The notes: generated by a model not told the origin, from the sequence alone. A stretch of DNA of 64,000 nt from Fulvivirgaceae bacterium JP3-4 (GCA_029309925.1 JARKND010000004.1:434001-498000), one strand, 5' to 3'; positions 40,713 through 50,510 are shown, counted from the first letter of the stretch. Made by a program: numbers and translations.

Positions 40713-40982
40713 TCACTGCTTCGGTTCAGGACACTCAATTTTCCAGTCTCTTGACAGAGCAAGGTCTCCTTCCTTTACTTTCGTAATGGTCTGCTCTTTG
40801 TTCTTTGTTTTCTTACAACCCTTGTCAACATAAGTATATTTTGCTCCATCGACCTTGAAGTTGAAGTAGCAGGTGTTCGATGCCTTATGCGTCTTCAAAC
40901 AAACAAACTCAACGTTACTCTGCAGCATTGGAGCACCGGAGGACGAAACAATGATGGCTAAGATGGCAAGGATATTTTTCAT
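40713..40982 (-). CDS. Small secreted protein of unknown function
   Basis: An 89-residue protein from ATG 40982 with a signal peptide (KNILAILAIIVSSSGA). The mature part has four cysteines (FVCLKTHKASNTCYF, KGCKK, IECPEP), which could form two disulfides in the periplasm. I do not recognise it. A TATATTTG -7-like element (40995-41002) lies so close to the ATG that the transcript would be almost leaderless. Confidence 0.6.
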   Translation of the reverse strand: MKNILAILAIIVSSSGAPMLQSNVEFVCLKTHKASNTCYFNFKVDGAKYTYVDKGCKKTKNKEQTITKVKEGDLALSRDWKIECPEPKQ

Positions 40983-40994
40983 GTCGGAATGCGG

Positions 40995-41002
40995 CAAATA
41001 TA
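40995..41002 (-). promoter_or_regulatory. -7 element of the small secreted protein gene
   Basis: Minus strand TATATTTG fits TAnnTTTG. No clear -33 element; predicted start is only a few nt before the ATG. Confidence 0.25.
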
Positions 41003-41015
41003 AAGGCGCGGGCAG

Positions 41016-41049
41016 AAATAAAAAACCCCGGGTCGCCCCCAGGGTTTTT
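41016..41049 (-). terminator. Intrinsic terminator of ahcY
   Basis: Stem AAAAACCC (41021-41028) with GGGTTTTT (41042-41049), extended inside by GGG/CCC, followed on the minus strand by T. It lies 21 nt after the ahcY stop. Confidence 0.8.
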
Positions 41050-41069
41050 CTTTTCTATCTTCAGATAAA

Positions 41070-42380
41070 TTAATAGCGATAGTATTCCGGCTTGAAAGGA
41101 CCTTTCACTTCCACACCGATATACTTAGCCTGATCAGGCGTAAGCGTTTCAAGTTCCACACCAATTTTCTTCAGGTGCAGACGAGCAACTTTTTCATCGA
41201 GGTGCTTCGGCAGCATGTATACTTTGTTTTCGTACTTGCCAGAGTTCGTCCAAAGCTCGAGCTGGGCGAGGGTCTGGTTTGTGAATGAGTTTGACATCAC
41301 AAACGAAGGGTGACCTGTTGCGCAGCCAAGGTTCACAAGGCGGCCTTCTGCGAGAAGGATAACCTGGTTGCCATTCTTCAATGTATAAAGATCAACCTGT
41401 GGCTTCACTTCATCTTTCTTCGCTGCATTCTTGTTCAACCATGCCACATCGATTTCGTTATCGAAGTGTCCGATATTACAAACTATAGCTTTGTCCTTCA
41501 TGCTTTCGAAGTGACGACCAAGCACAATTCCGAAATTACCGGTAGCCGTAACAATGATGTCTGCTTCTTTTACTGCGTCATCCATTTTCTTTACAGCATA
41601 ACCATCCATCGCTGCCTGTAACGCACAGATCGGATCAATTTCGGTAACAATAACGCGAGCACCTGCGCCACGCAAAGAGGCGGCAGAACCTTTTCCAACA
41701 TCACCATACCCAGCCACCACGGCAACTTTACCTGCCATCATCACATCCGTTGCTCTGCGAATTGCATCTACAAGAGACTCCTTGCATCCGTATTTGTTAT
41801 CAAATTTCGATTTGGTTACTGAGTCGTTGATGTTAATGGCAGGCAATGGAAGTTTACCATTGTGCATGCGCTCGATCAAACGATGTACACCTGTTGTTGT
41901 TTCTTCAGAGATTCCTTTGATGCCCGCAACGAGTTCAGGATAACGATCCAATACCATGTTGGTAAGGTCGCCTCCATCGTCAAGGATCATATTCAACGGC
42001 TTGCCGTCTTTGAAAGCGAAAAGTGTTTGCTCGATACACCAGTCGAACTCTTTTTCATTCATGCCTTTCCACGCAAAAACCGGAATTCCCGCAGCAGCTA
42101 TTGCAGCAGCAGCGTGATCCTGCGTTGAAAAAATATTACAAGATGACCATGAAACTTCAGCTCCAAGCTCAACAAGCGTCTCGATAAGAACGGCTGTCTG
42201 GATTGTCATGTGCAGGCAACCTGCAATCCGAGCGCCCTTTAGAGGCTTCTGCTTGCCGAATTCTTCGCGCGTTGCCATCAAACCGGGCATTTCTGCCTCG
42301 GCCAACTTGATTTCTTTTCTTCCCCATTCTGCCAGGGAGAGGTCTTTCACCTTGAATGTGAGTTTTTGATCTACTGTCAT
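41070..42380 (-). CDS. ahcY: Adenosylhomocysteinase
   Basis: Splits S-adenosylhomocysteine into adenosine and homocysteine, relieving product inhibition of methyltransferases. The 436-residue protein from ATG 42380 ([14 protein letters not shown]) has [33 protein letters not shown], the NAD-binding [21 protein letters not shown] and the C-terminal PFKPEYYRY that reaches the neighbouring subunit. Lys-Pro-x-Tyr end and length are standard. At least two methyltransferases are encoded in the pigment operon of this window. Confidence 0.96.
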   Translation of the reverse strand: MTVDQKLTFKVKDLSLAEWGRKEIKLAEAEMPGLMATREEFGKQKPLKGARIAGCLHMTIQTAVLIETLVELGAEVSWSSCNIFSTQDHAAAAIAAAGIPVFAWKGMNEKEFDWCIEQTLFAFKDGKPLNMILDDGGDLTNMVLDRYPELVAGIKGISEETTTGVHRLIERMHNGKLPLPAININDSVTKSKFDNKYGCKESLVDAIRRATDVMMAGKVAVVAGYGDVGKGSAASLRGAGARVIVTEIDPICALQAAMDGYAVKKMDDAVKEADIIVTATGNFGIVLGRHFESMKDKAIVCNIGHFDNEIDVAWLNKNAAKKDEVKPQVDLYTLKNGNQVILLAEGRLVNLGCATGHPSFVMSNSFTNQTLAQLELWTNSGKYENKVYMLPKHLDEKVARLHLKKIGVELETLTPDQAKYIGVEVKGPFKPEYYRY

Positions 42381-42426
42381 TGTTTCAGTTTTTGCTTTTA
42401 TGAGGTCCTCGTTGCCAAGGAAGGCA

Positions 42427-42434
42427 CAAAAATA
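42427..42434 (-). promoter_or_regulatory. -7 element of ahcY
   Basis: Minus strand TATTTTTG fits TAnnTTTG, 47 nt before the ATG. The -33 region is T-rich but has no clean TTTG. Confidence 0.3.
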
Positions 42435-42576
42435 AAACAAAGGTTTTTAATTAACTAAATGATTTTCAAGCATAAATCAATGGTTCGCCTGATGCGTTAA
42501 TTTTTAACGTTCAATCGCCTCCGATGCTTTATTTCAATAGGGAAACTAAACAAAACAGACTGCTGTTAAAGTTTGT

Positions 42577-43296
42577 ATGAACATCGAAAACATAAAATTC
42601 AGCAACAAACCCACGTTGAAAGTAAGCGTGATTTCTGACGTGGTGTGTCCATGGTGCTACATCGGCAAGCGCAGACTTGAGTCAGCGATCGAAAAACTTT
42701 CGGATAAATATACTTTTGAAGTAGAATATTTTCCATTTGAGCTTAATCCCCAAATGCCTGAAGGCGGAGCGGATCAGAAGGAATACCTGACGCAAAAATT
42801 CGGGAGTGAGAGCCGCTACGAACAATTAACCGGACATGTGTCAAATGTGGCTGCCCAGCACGGCCTACGGTTTAACTATGAGGCGCAAACGATTTCTCCG
42901 AACACCCGGAAGGCGCACCGCCTGATCCAGCTTGCGAAAGAGGATGGCAAACAGCTTGAACTCGTTGAAGCTTTCTTCAAGGCCTACTTCACTGATGGCG
43001 TTGATCTCTCTAAAAATGAGAATCTCATTGCAATCGCTGAGCGTACCGGAATTTCCAGGGAAAAGACAACCGAATTCTTAAGCTCGACTGTAGGCGAAGC
43101 TGAAGTTGAAATGGCAGAACGCCAATGGCAGAGCGCTGGTGTAACGGGAGTTCCGTTTTATGTTATCGATGATAAATATGGAATTTCAGGCGCGCAATCA
43201 CCGGAATCGTTTATCGAAGCGTTCACTCAGATCGCTGACGCAAAAAAAGTAACTGCTAGCGGAGAAGCCTGCGATGTTGACGGAAACAACTGTTAA
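42577..43296 (+). CDS. DsbA family (FrnE-like) oxidoreductase
   Basis: A 239-residue protein of the DSBA-like thioredoxin group, with the active site CPWC in SDVVCPWCYIGKRRLESAI and the cis-Pro region GVTGVPFYVID. No signal peptide, so it is probably cytoplasmic, as FrnE-type proteins are. Two more cysteines stand at the very C-terminus (EACDVDGNNC), as in some FrnE proteins. It overlaps the convergent hydrolase gene by 4 nt. Confidence 0.88.
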   Translation: MNIENIKFSNKPTLKVSVISDVVCPWCYIGKRRLESAIEKLSDKYTFEVEYFPFELNPQMPEGGADQKEYLTQKFGSESRYEQLTGHVSNVAAQHGLRFNYEAQTISPNTRKAHRLIQLAKEDGKQLELVEAFFKAYFTDGVDLSKNENLIAIAERTGISREKTTEFLSSTVGEAEVEMAERQWQSAGVTGVPFYVIDDKYGISGAQSPESFIEAFTQIADAKKVTASGEACDVDGNNC

Positions 43297-43829
43297 GAAT
43301 CAAGCTCGCGCAGGAAATCAAGCCCACCAGGCCATTTTCCAAACCCCGCTACAATATTAATGTGACCGGCCTGGGGCAAAAGGATCAGCTTACTGCCCCA
43401 CGCATTGGCAAAATAGTTTGCTCGCTCAGTGGTAACGTACATATCGTCCGTGCTGCTGATCACCAGGGATCTGAAGGGAAGTTTCGAAAGGGGCATTGGA
43501 GCAAACCCGGTGGTCCCTTTCGGATACGTTGCTGATTCGGTATCGCTGGGTGCCACCAACAAAGCACCTTTGATTTTCGCAGGATATTTTTTGGCCCAGT
43601 ATCCGATAGTACAGCACGCAAGGCTGTGTCCGACAAGAACGACTGAAGATGGATCGTGCGTTGTCAACGCGCTTTGAACCGTGTCCACCCATTCGTCCAT
43701 GTCTGGTGTCTCCCAGTCACGTTGTTGTATCCTCGTAAAACCGAATTGTTTTTCCCAGATGGTCTGCCAGTGACCGTCACCAGAATTGCCGAGCCCCGGC
43801 AGGATAAAAATTTTCGATTTGAATTTCAT
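43293..43829 (-). CDS. RBBP9/YdeN family alpha/beta hydrolase
   Basis: A 178-residue serine hydrolase. It begins with the family motif ILPGLGNSGDGHWQTIWE, has the nucleophile elbow VGHSLACC, and a C-terminal QAGHINIVAGFGKWPGG with the likely catalytic His. Length fits the RBBP9/YdeN family, whose physiological substrates are mostly unknown. It overlaps the sialidase-like gene by 4 nt and probably shares its transcript. Confidence 0.88.
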   Translation of the reverse strand: MKFKSKIFILPGLGNSGDGHWQTIWEKQFGFTRIQQRDWETPDMDEWVDTVQSALTTHDPSSVVLVGHSLACCTIGYWAKKYPAKIKGALLVAPSDTESATYPKGTTGFAPMPLSKLPFRSLVISSTDDMYVTTERANYFANAWGSKLILLPQAGHINIVAGFGKWPGGLDFLRELDS

Positions 43830-45124
43830 TTTTTGTTGGCGAGTGCTTCCAGGTCTGCGTGTTTGATCACTGCTGTCCAGACGCTGGTCTTTCCTTCGTC
43901 CATCCTTGTCCAGATGGGTGTAATGATCCCCTTGTGCGCAGAAATGTTTGTATAATCTCCGAAGAAACTTTGTTCGCCTGGAATAAATGGCGTCTCGCTG
44001 ATCTTTGTATTCTTAAATGAATTTCCCCCGTCTGTTGACCACGCCAGGAATACGTCTGTTTGCAAATCTTCATATGCACTGCGATCATAATACACGATAT
44101 AAATAAAACCTGTGGTCTGGTCAACGGCCATCCAGGGAAGATATTGGTGACTGACTTTGCTCTTGCTGATACTGATTGGCGAGCTCCAGTTATCACCATA
44201 ATTGTTGGATCGACTGAACCATACGTCCGTATCAGACTCACCATTTCGCTGATCTGCCCACACGAGGAACAGATACCCCCGCGTTCCGCTTTTGCTTTTG
44301 TCCGTCATCAATACGGGAAGTCCGTTGGAGCGGTCGTGGCCTGGTATTTTCATATCCCATCCTCCCGGTTGACTTTGAATCGGTATATCGTTGCTCAGCC
44401 AGAGGCTGCCATCAAATGAACGGTCGAGGTAGATTTTTTGATTAAAGGACCACGTCACAAAAGCTTTCCCGTCAAATGTTGTGGCGGACATTGCTCCCAT
44501 CACCGTTGAATCATTGTCAAGGCAGTTCCCTGGAATTTGTGAAACGATGACAGGCTCAGTCCACTTTGATCCATTCTTCGATGTACTCATCATAATGTTG
44601 GAATGGCAACCTGGATCTTTACTTCCATAAGTATCGAACTGTGTCCATGTGAGTGTCAGGTTTCCTTTCGCATCAATCGATGGCCATTGCTTGTCCTGAT
44701 CTTTCGGATGGTTGAGACCGACAGATGTTCCCTCATCCCACGTTGCACCTCCGTCATCTGATCGCTGAACAACAATCCTGTCAAGCTTTTCAGAATCATA
44801 ACCGCCCTTACCGTGAGTTGGATCCGAGAGGTGGAAGAAGAAGAATGTTCCGCTACCATCGGCAATCAAGGACGGATCGCCATATACGCCAAACGGGGAT
44901 GTAACTTCTCTCTTCTGCCAGGTTCTCCCGCCATCCTTGGTAAAATAAATATTATTCAGCACAGAGGCTGCAACAATATTCATCGGATTCTTAGGGTTGA
45001 TGGCGATGCTGGGCTCGCACATATAGTCATTGTCGGTTTTTTCATCAAGCTTGATATTTCTGACCTGTGCCAGTGATGATGTGATCGAGAGCAACAACAG
45101 GGAGGTTACAACGCCAGATTTCAT
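43826..45124 (-). CDS. Secreted sialidase-like (BNR repeat) protein
   Basis: A 432-residue exported protein (signal peptide TSLLLLSITSSLAQ) made of BNR/Asp-box repeats: FTKDGGRTW, RSDDGGATWDEG, STSKNGSKW, RSNNYGDNW and STDGGNSF. This is the six-bladed propeller fold of sialidases and related exo-enzymes. A classical sialidase arginine triad is not obvious by eye, so the activity is open. It overlaps the downstream hydrolase gene by 4 nt. Confidence 0.78.
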   Translation of the reverse strand: MKSGVVTSLLLLSITSSLAQVRNIKLDEKTDNDYMCEPSIAINPKNPMNIVAASVLNNIYFTKDGGRTWQKREVTSPFGVYGDPSLIADGSGTFFFFHLSDPTHGKGGYDSEKLDRIVVQRSDDGGATWDEGTSVGLNHPKDQDKQWPSIDAKGNLTLTWTQFDTYGSKDPGCHSNIMMSTSKNGSKWTEPVIVSQIPGNCLDNDSTVMGAMSATTFDGKAFVTWSFNQKIYLDRSFDGSLWLSNDIPIQSQPGGWDMKIPGHDRSNGLPVLMTDKSKSGTRGYLFLVWADQRNGESDTDVWFSRSNNYGDNWSSPISISKSKVSHQYLPWMAVDQTTGFIYIVYYDRSAYEDLQTDVFLAWSTDGGNSFKNTKISETPFIPGEQSFFGDYTNISAHKGIITPIWTRMDEGKTSVWTAVIKHADLEALANKK

Positions 45125-45537
45125 AGTTCAAAAGTTGTCCAGAGCTTCCCACCCGTTGCAAACTACTTTGACAGCAAAAGTCTTACGGATGGAATTTACA
45201 ATACTAGTAATATCGCTAAATTCAACAAAACCCCCATAACAAACTATATCTGGATTTTATTTAGCTTTACCCAGTTAAAGCTAACGTGCATACTGATTCG
45301 ATGTTTGCAGTAAACCATGGTCTAAGAAATTGACTGAGTTGCAAGACCTTCAACCGAATTCATATTGCGCAATGCACCTGAACGGTTTACAAAGCTCCTC
45401 CGGACCATCGCGTGTAGGGATAGCGTTGGAAGTTTGGGACATGATTCATCAAATTTGAGGTGATAACGTCCGCGAAAATTGCTTAACATTGACACTCGAT
45501 TTCCACTGACCGAAATTTCACTTAAACCCTTTATAAT
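45125..45537. other. Intergenic region between divergent genes, 413 bp
   Basis: I see no ORF with coding character, no RNA gene and no clear repeat here. It must hold the promoters of the sialidase-like gene and of the 45538 gene, but no strong TTTG / TAnnTTTG match is found. Confidence 0.5.
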
Positions 45538-46140
45538 ATGATTCGTTACTTGTTGCTTATTTCATTTATGGCGTGTGCAATCGCCAGCCAGGCTCAAAAG
45601 TTAAAGCTGATTGAAGGTGACCTTTCGGCTTTAGCAGGAGAAACTTCGATCAATACGGAGTTTACTTACGATAATATGAAAGTTGGAAAAGACCTGACGG
45701 AAGAGGCTTACATCGCTGAGAAGAAGACGAAGCTTGATGAGAAAGAGAAAGGTCGCGGTGACAAATGGGAGAAAGCGTGGACCGATGATCGTAAGGAAAG
45801 ATTTGAACCTCAGTTCCGCGAGCTGTTTGCCAAACATTCTGGCATCTCAACAGTGGGTGACAACGCTAAATACACGTTGATTTTTAAAACCACACGCACA
45901 GAACCGGGATGGAATGTTGGCGTGATGCGCGTGCCTGCGTACATCGATGGCGAAGCATGGATCGTGGAAAAAACAAATCCTCCAAAAGTCATCGCAAAAA
46001 TCACTGTGACGAAAGCCCCCGGCCGTGACGCTATGGGCTTCGACTACGAAACCGGTGCACGACTGCAGGAAGCTTACGCGAAGACAGGAAAGGAACTTGG
46101 AGGTTTCATTAAGAGCAAGGCCAAATCCAAAAAGAAGTAG
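45538..46140 (+). CDS. Secreted protein of unknown function
   Basis: A 200-residue protein with a signal peptide (RYLLLISFMACAIASQAQ). Reading YTLIFKTTRTEPGWNVGVMRVPAYIDGEAWIVEK suggests a beta-rich core that handles an outer-membrane or stress role, but I do not recognise the family. The middle is charged and helical (EKKTKLDEKEKGRGDKWEKAW) and the tail is lysine-rich (KSKAKSKKK). A strong terminator follows 27 nt after the stop. Confidence 0.7.
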   Translation: MIRYLLLISFMACAIASQAQKLKLIEGDLSALAGETSINTEFTYDNMKVGKDLTEEAYIAEKKTKLDEKEKGRGDKWEKAWTDDRKERFEPQFRELFAKHSGISTVGDNAKYTLIFKTTRTEPGWNVGVMRVPAYIDGEAWIVEKTNPPKVIAKITVTKAPGRDAMGFDYETGARLQEAYAKTGKELGGFIKSKAKSKKK

Positions 46141-46166
46141 CGCTACGATCTGATCACTAGTTGATG

Positions 46167-46196
46167 AAAAGCCGGCCAATTTGACCGGCTTTTTTA
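46167..46196 (+). terminator. Intrinsic terminator
   Basis: Stem AAAAGCCGG (46167-46175) with CCGGCTTTT (46185-46193), then more T. Confidence 0.85.
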
Positions 46197-46394
46197 TTGC
46201 TTTTTCCACAGGTTGTTGAATAATTCTCCAATTCTCCATAGCGGGATAAGCGGGCGTTCGTGTGGCTGTAGCAATTCAACTGTATAAACTGCGTTTCATC
46301 CCCAATTTTCGCATTTCGACAGCCTGACAGGCTCGCCACCCTGCGGTGGTCGCGCATTTGATTTAAGGCTCTGTAGAAATTAAACTTTAACATT

Positions 46395-47135
46395 ATGATT
46401 AAGAAATTCATCCTGGGTTTATCCGTTGTTGGTATGCTCTGGGGTTGCAGAGATGAAGCGAAGGAAAGAGCTCTTCAAACCCAGATTGATTCCTTACAAA
46501 CCGAATTGCACACAAGTCAGGAAACTGCACTTGCGCTGCAGGACGTTGGTGTGCTGATCGATTCAATTGACGCAAACCGTCAATTACTCCGCACTGATAT
46601 GGTAGAAGGCACTTCGTACAAGAACTACAAAGATCGCCTGAGCGATATCAGCAAGTATGTAAAAGAAACACAAGCAAAGATTGCTGACCTTGAAAAGTCT
46701 GCTAAGAATTCACGGGTCTACGCTGGTACTATCAAGCGTTTGAAGGCTGACCTTGAAGCAAGAACACAGCAGATCGCCATGCTCGAGCAGGAGGTTGCTA
46801 AAGTTCGCAATGAAAACCAGTCTTTGTCAAGAACGGTTACTCAGCGTGATTCACTCATCAACGTAAACGCTGAAACCATCAGGGTACGTGAAGAAAATCT
46901 CGCAGCGTTGGAGTCTCGCGTTCAGGAAATGAACGTTCAGTCGAAGAATGATCAGGCGACCGCTTATTTCAATCAGGCAGCAGCTCTTGAAAAGGCAGCA
47001 GAACGCACGAAGTTCGCACCACGTAAGAAAAAAGAAACAAAGCGTGAAGCTCTCGAACTTTATAAAATGGCACTTTCTCTTGGTAAGTCAGAAGCGCAGG
47101 CAAAAGTTGAAGAATTGGAGAAAGACCTCGGATAG
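46395..47135 (+). CDS. Coiled-coil lipoprotein of unknown function
   Basis: A 246-residue protein with a lipoprotein signal (LGLSVVGMLWGC-RDE). Nearly all the rest is predicted coiled coil with heptad character (QTQIDSLQTELHTSQE, KRLKADLEARTQQIAMLEQEVAKVRNENQ). The last 60 residues look like one TPR-type helix pair (ATAYFNQAAALEKAAE ... REALELYKMALSLGKSEAQAKVEELE). It probably acts as a periplasmic spacer or scaffold. It has its own terminator and lies next to, but outside, the pigment operon. Confidence 0.75.
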   Translation: MIKKFILGLSVVGMLWGCRDEAKERALQTQIDSLQTELHTSQETALALQDVGVLIDSIDANRQLLRTDMVEGTSYKNYKDRLSDISKYVKETQAKIADLEKSAKNSRVYAGTIKRLKADLEARTQQIAMLEQEVAKVRNENQSLSRTVTQRDSLINVNAETIRVREENLAALESRVQEMNVQSKNDQATAYFNQAAALEKAAERTKFAPRKKKETKREALELYKMALSLGKSEAQAKVEELEKDLG

Positions 47136-47155
47136 TGCAAACTATCTGATAGCCG

Positions 47156-47188
47156 AAAAGCACAGGGCCTCCTACCTGTGCTTTTTTT
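47156..47188 (+). terminator. Intrinsic terminator between convergent units
   Basis: Perfect 11-bp stem AAAAGCACAGG / CCTGTGCTTTT (47156-47166 with 47175-47185) with a T-run. It lies between the lipoprotein gene and the end of the pigment operon and can serve both strands. Confidence 0.85.
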
Positions 47189-48479
47189 ATTTTCTGCTGT
47201 CGATAAATTTTTTAAGTTTCCGCGTACTGCCAGAATGTTGCATCGCTTCGATTTCTCTCGGAGAAACCGCGACAATTTCCGGTACCACTCTCAGACGGGA
47301 CTGAAATGCTGACAATAATTCGCGCTCAATTCTCTCCCGCTGTGCACCATCAAAGTGGATATGCAACTTCACCTCGTCCGTCCCGAGGGGTCCGGTAAAG
47401 GCTTCTACAACATAATCAATCACACCATCAACCTGCAATAGGTCAAATAGCGCAGGAGGATAAAGCGTTGTTCCCTTCAGCTTGATCATCTGCTGTTTTC
47501 GGCCAAGGATCGGACCGACACGCAACGTATTTCTTCCGCAGGCACACGCATCCTTGTAGATACGGGCAACATCGCCTGTGCGGTAGCGGATCAGCGGCAT
47601 ACCTTCCACGCCCAATGTGGTAATGGTGATCTCGCCCGCCTCGCCATTGCTCACGACTTTGCCATCGTCATCCAAAACCTCAAGATAAATCAATTCAGGA
47701 TGTAGGTGCCCGCCCTTTCCATGGCCACATTCGGTGAAGGCAGTCTGCATTTCAGTTGAGGCGTATGTGCTGTACAGCTGAATGTCCCATGCCTGTTTTA
47801 TCTTATGACCTAATGTATTCAACGCAAGAGATTCATCACGCACACTTTCACCGATGCAAACAGCTTTCCTGACTGACGTGGAATTTAAATCGACCCCGGC
47901 TTGCTGTGCATATTCTATGAGCTTCACAAGAAAAGAAGGAACCGCTACCAGAACGGAAGGCTGCAGGCGTTGGATGGTCTCGAGCTGCAATGCAGGCAAC
48001 CCGGGGCCAACACGTATGAGTCCGGCACCAAGCTTACGGATACCTTCGTAGTAGGCAATGCCTGCCATAAACTGACGATCCAGTGTCAGCATCAGCTGAT
48101 AGAGATCATCGGCAGTCCCATCCGCGCAGGCGAAAGAAAGAGACTCGTTATATGCCAGGCGCTGAAGATCCTTTTCCGTCAAACCAATCGTAACGGGTTT
48201 CCCGAGTGTGCCTGACGTACTGGTAAACTCTACAATCTCTGATTTTGGAACACACAAAAAATCCCAGTTGTGTTTCTGAAGGTCGTCTTTGGAAGTGGTT
48301 GGGAGCGCACTAAATTCTTCGATGGTTCGAATCACCAGGTCGCGTGCGTCTTTTGCAAACAACGATTTATAAAAAGGGGACTTTACGTTGGCGTACTGAA
48401 CTGCATCACGCAATCGGGCAAGCTGAAAATCTTCAATCGTATCGGGGGATGCAAGTTCTATCGGAGGAATGTTCTTCAT
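47187..48479 (-). CDS. PaaK-like AMP-binding acyl-CoA/aryl ligase
   Basis: A 430-residue adenylate-forming enzyme similar to phenylacetate-CoA ligase. Motifs: the phosphate loop EFTSTSGTLGKPV, YASTEMQTAF, IRYRTGDVARI with a metal-type cysteine pair just after (CACGRN), and the C-terminal catalytic-lysine region STRKLKKFI. It is the last gene of the operon and overlaps acpS by 4 nt. In a flexirubin-type pathway such an enzyme could activate an aryl acid starter or a fatty acid; the substrate is inferred only from context. Confidence 0.85.
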   Translation of the reverse strand: MKNIPPIELASPDTIEDFQLARLRDAVQYANVKSPFYKSLFAKDARDLVIRTIEEFSALPTTSKDDLQKHNWDFLCVPKSEIVEFTSTSGTLGKPVTIGLTEKDLQRLAYNESLSFACADGTADDLYQLMLTLDRQFMAGIAYYEGIRKLGAGLIRVGPGLPALQLETIQRLQPSVLVAVPSFLVKLIEYAQQAGVDLNSTSVRKAVCIGESVRDESLALNTLGHKIKQAWDIQLYSTYASTEMQTAFTECGHGKGGHLHPELIYLEVLDDDGKVVSNGEAGEITITTLGVEGMPLIRYRTGDVARIYKDACACGRNTLRVGPILGRKQQMIKLKGTTLYPPALFDLLQVDGVIDYVVEAFTGPLGTDEVKLHIHFDGAQRERIERELLSAFQSRLRVVPEIVAVSPREIEAMQHSGSTRKLKKFIDSRK

Positions 48480-48850
48480 TTTTCAATTATTACAAAGGCA
48501 CAGGCTGTTGTTGCGTTGTGCGACATTGATACATGGACTGACTTCCATCCATTGTCTTCAAAAAATTTCCGGAAGTTACCGCTTAGTCTGATCATTGGTT
48601 TTCCGTCAGCATCATTGTGGACTTCAATTTCATGAAGGTCATATCCCAGCAGAAGTCCTTTACCGGTAGCCTTGAGAAAAGCTTCCTTTGCAGCAAAACG
48701 TGCTGCATAGCTTTCATTGGGAAGGCTTCGCTTTTGGCAATAGTTAATTTCATTTTTGGAGAACACCTTGTCGCGGAAACCATTTCCGTTCGCGAGCCTC
48801 TCAGCAACCCGGGCTATATCAACGATATCGATGCCGTTTCCAACGATCAT
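48476..48850 (-). CDS. acpS: Holo-ACP synthase (4'-phosphopantetheinyl transferase)
   Basis: A 124-residue AcpS-type enzyme that attaches the phosphopantetheine arm to acyl carrier proteins. The two signatures are present: GNGIDIVDIARVAERL at the start and RFAAKEAFLKATGKG. It overlaps both neighbours by 4 nt within the pigment operon, so it is probably dedicated to the ACP at 61623-61883. Confidence 0.92.
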   Translation of the reverse strand: MIVGNGIDIVDIARVAERLANGNGFRDKVFSKNEINYCQKRSLPNESYAARFAAKEAFLKATGKGLLLGYDLHEIEVHNDADGKPMIRLSGNFRKFFEDNGWKSVHVSMSHNATTACAFVIIEK

Positions 48851-50502
48851 TTGGAGTCAAGTTTTCTTGCCTTTGCGAGATTCTCCTCCATGTGTGCACG
48901 TTCATGGGTCGTGGCTACTTCCTTCGTCAATCCGGTCTCGTAGGCACTAACAGCTTTTTTAAAATCTTCGAGCTTGAGATACTCATCTCCCGCAAGCATG
49001 TACGACAAATACGAATTCGGATTCCAGGCGATCAGGCTGTCAGGGTTCAAGCCATTGCGCGGCTGAAACGGAAAGCGATAACGGTTAAATTCCACCATAT
49101 CCCTATAAGCATCTGTAGATACAAACGCATCCGCATCAATTGCCAGACTGTCCTGCACGACTTCCATGTTGTCCGTCATCGCAAGGGAAAATACCTTATT
49201 CAGATCGTAACATACAAATTTACCGAGCTGCCACGGAGCGGTTGAAATCCAGACCAATTTTTTCTCAGGCTGAAAGATGATAGCGTGATGCGCGATCAGC
49301 TGATTCACAGCCTTCTCATTTCCAAAACCAATATCCGCGTCATTGAGCCCTTTCTGGTCTCTGAGAATCATCGCGGTTGTCGTGACAGAATTTTTGGGCT
49401 GTTTTTCGAGAAGTTGTTTCACGCGATCGTACCGATACACCGAGGCGCTGGTTTTCATGTGCTCCTGATTTAACCCGGTTGCACCGAGTGTCTTGCTTTG
49501 AAAATGATTGGTAGCGATAATGTGATTGCTATTACTTTCAACGATGTCGAGTGCGTCCGGACTTTTTTCTATGATCGCAGCGCGTTTGTCTTTTGCGGAT
49601 CCTATCATGAACGACTCGGCCACAAACGTTTTGTGCTTGCCTGCTATCACATAGGCCTCATCAATAGTTGATGCGTATTGCAGAATTTCGCGGGCAAGGA
49701 TCGACACCGGTGTAGCTGACGAAGTTGGTATCTCGGATTTAGCAGCATTCAGGGTTATAGTGAGTCCCTGGTCATTCATCCCGGAGAGCACACCAGTCAT
49801 TCCTCCGAACGTCACCATCATAAATTTATGACCCTTATCCGGAGCGTAAAAAGCAACAATTTTGTTTTTCGCAAAATCATCACCGACATAGAAATCGAAA
49901 TTTCTTCCGACAATAAGCGTGCTGTCTGATGAGCGATCACCCCATGTGGCAAATGCTGTGCACCCCACAAGCGCCATGTTCTGTAACGCATGCCCTATAT
50001 CGTGTGCCGCGTGATAGTTGAGCATCCGGTGATACGGTGGCGCGATATAATCGAACTCATGCGATGCTACACGCGATACACCATAGATCTCCTCGCGAAA
50101 TTCCTGGGCTACGTTGTCGTCAAGGTCGCGATTAAACCACCCGACAAAATATTTGAGGACATCGAGATATGCCTTGGACGGAACCAGCTGATGGATCTGT
50201 GCATTGAATACTTCTTCCTGATATTGGATCAACGGCTTCGTGAGTTTACCGATCGCCTCTCCGCGTTCGAAGGGCTTGCCCGTCACATATAATTCGTAAA
50301 GTCCGCTTTCGCTGGATCGGAACCAGCTGCCATTATAAAGAAGCAGACCGTTTTTATTTACAACAGGTGCGGATGCAGTGTCAGCGGAAGCAACAACCGG
50401 ATCCTCAACAGTCGCCACAGTTCTGATGTAGATCAGCAAGATGGCCAGCAGTATGGCCAAACCACCGAGCAACCAGGCAAAGAATTTAAGCGCTTTCTTC
50501 AT
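48847..50502 (-). CDS. C45 family acyltransferase/hydrolase with membrane anchor
   Basis: A 551-residue protein with one N-terminal membrane helix (FFAWLLGGLAILLAILLIYI), so the rest faces the periplasm. The core matches the C45 (penicillin acyltransferase-like) Ntn hydrolases: the candidate nucleophile Cys181 in LVGCTAFATWGDR, then IVGRNFDFY and a GMNDQGLTITLNA segment. The C-terminal ~60 residues contain a TPR-like motif (AGDEYLKLEDFKKAVSAYETGL). In the pigment operon it may transfer or remove an acyl group on the exported product; this is inference. Confidence 0.8.
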   Translation of the reverse strand: MKKALKFFAWLLGGLAILLAILLIYIRTVATVEDPVVASADTASAPVVNKNGLLLYNGSWFRSSESGLYELYVTGKPFERGEAIGKLTKPLIQYQEEVFNAQIHQLVPSKAYLDVLKYFVGWFNRDLDDNVAQEFREEIYGVSRVASHEFDYIAPPYHRMLNYHAAHDIGHALQNMALVGCTAFATWGDRSSDSTLIVGRNFDFYVGDDFAKNKIVAFYAPDKGHKFMMVTFGGMTGVLSGMNDQGLTITLNAAKSEIPTSSATPVSILAREILQYASTIDEAYVIAGKHKTFVAESFMIGSAKDKRAAIIEKSPDALDIVESNSNHIIATNHFQSKTLGATGLNQEHMKTSASVYRYDRVKQLLEKQPKNSVTTTAMILRDQKGLNDADIGFGNEKAVNQLIAHHAIIFQPEKKLVWISTAPWQLGKFVCYDLNKVFSLAMTDNMEVVQDSLAIDADAFVSTDAYRDMVEFNRYRFPFQPRNGLNPDSLIAWNPNSYLSYMLAGDEYLKLEDFKKAVSAYETGLTKEVATTHERAHMEENLAKARKLDSK

Positions 50503-50510
50503 GATCGACT

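Noticed and set aside
41070-42576. SAM or SAH riboswitch upstream of ahcY
   Set aside because: The short leader (about 40 nt from the likely start) is AT-rich and shows no suitable fold.
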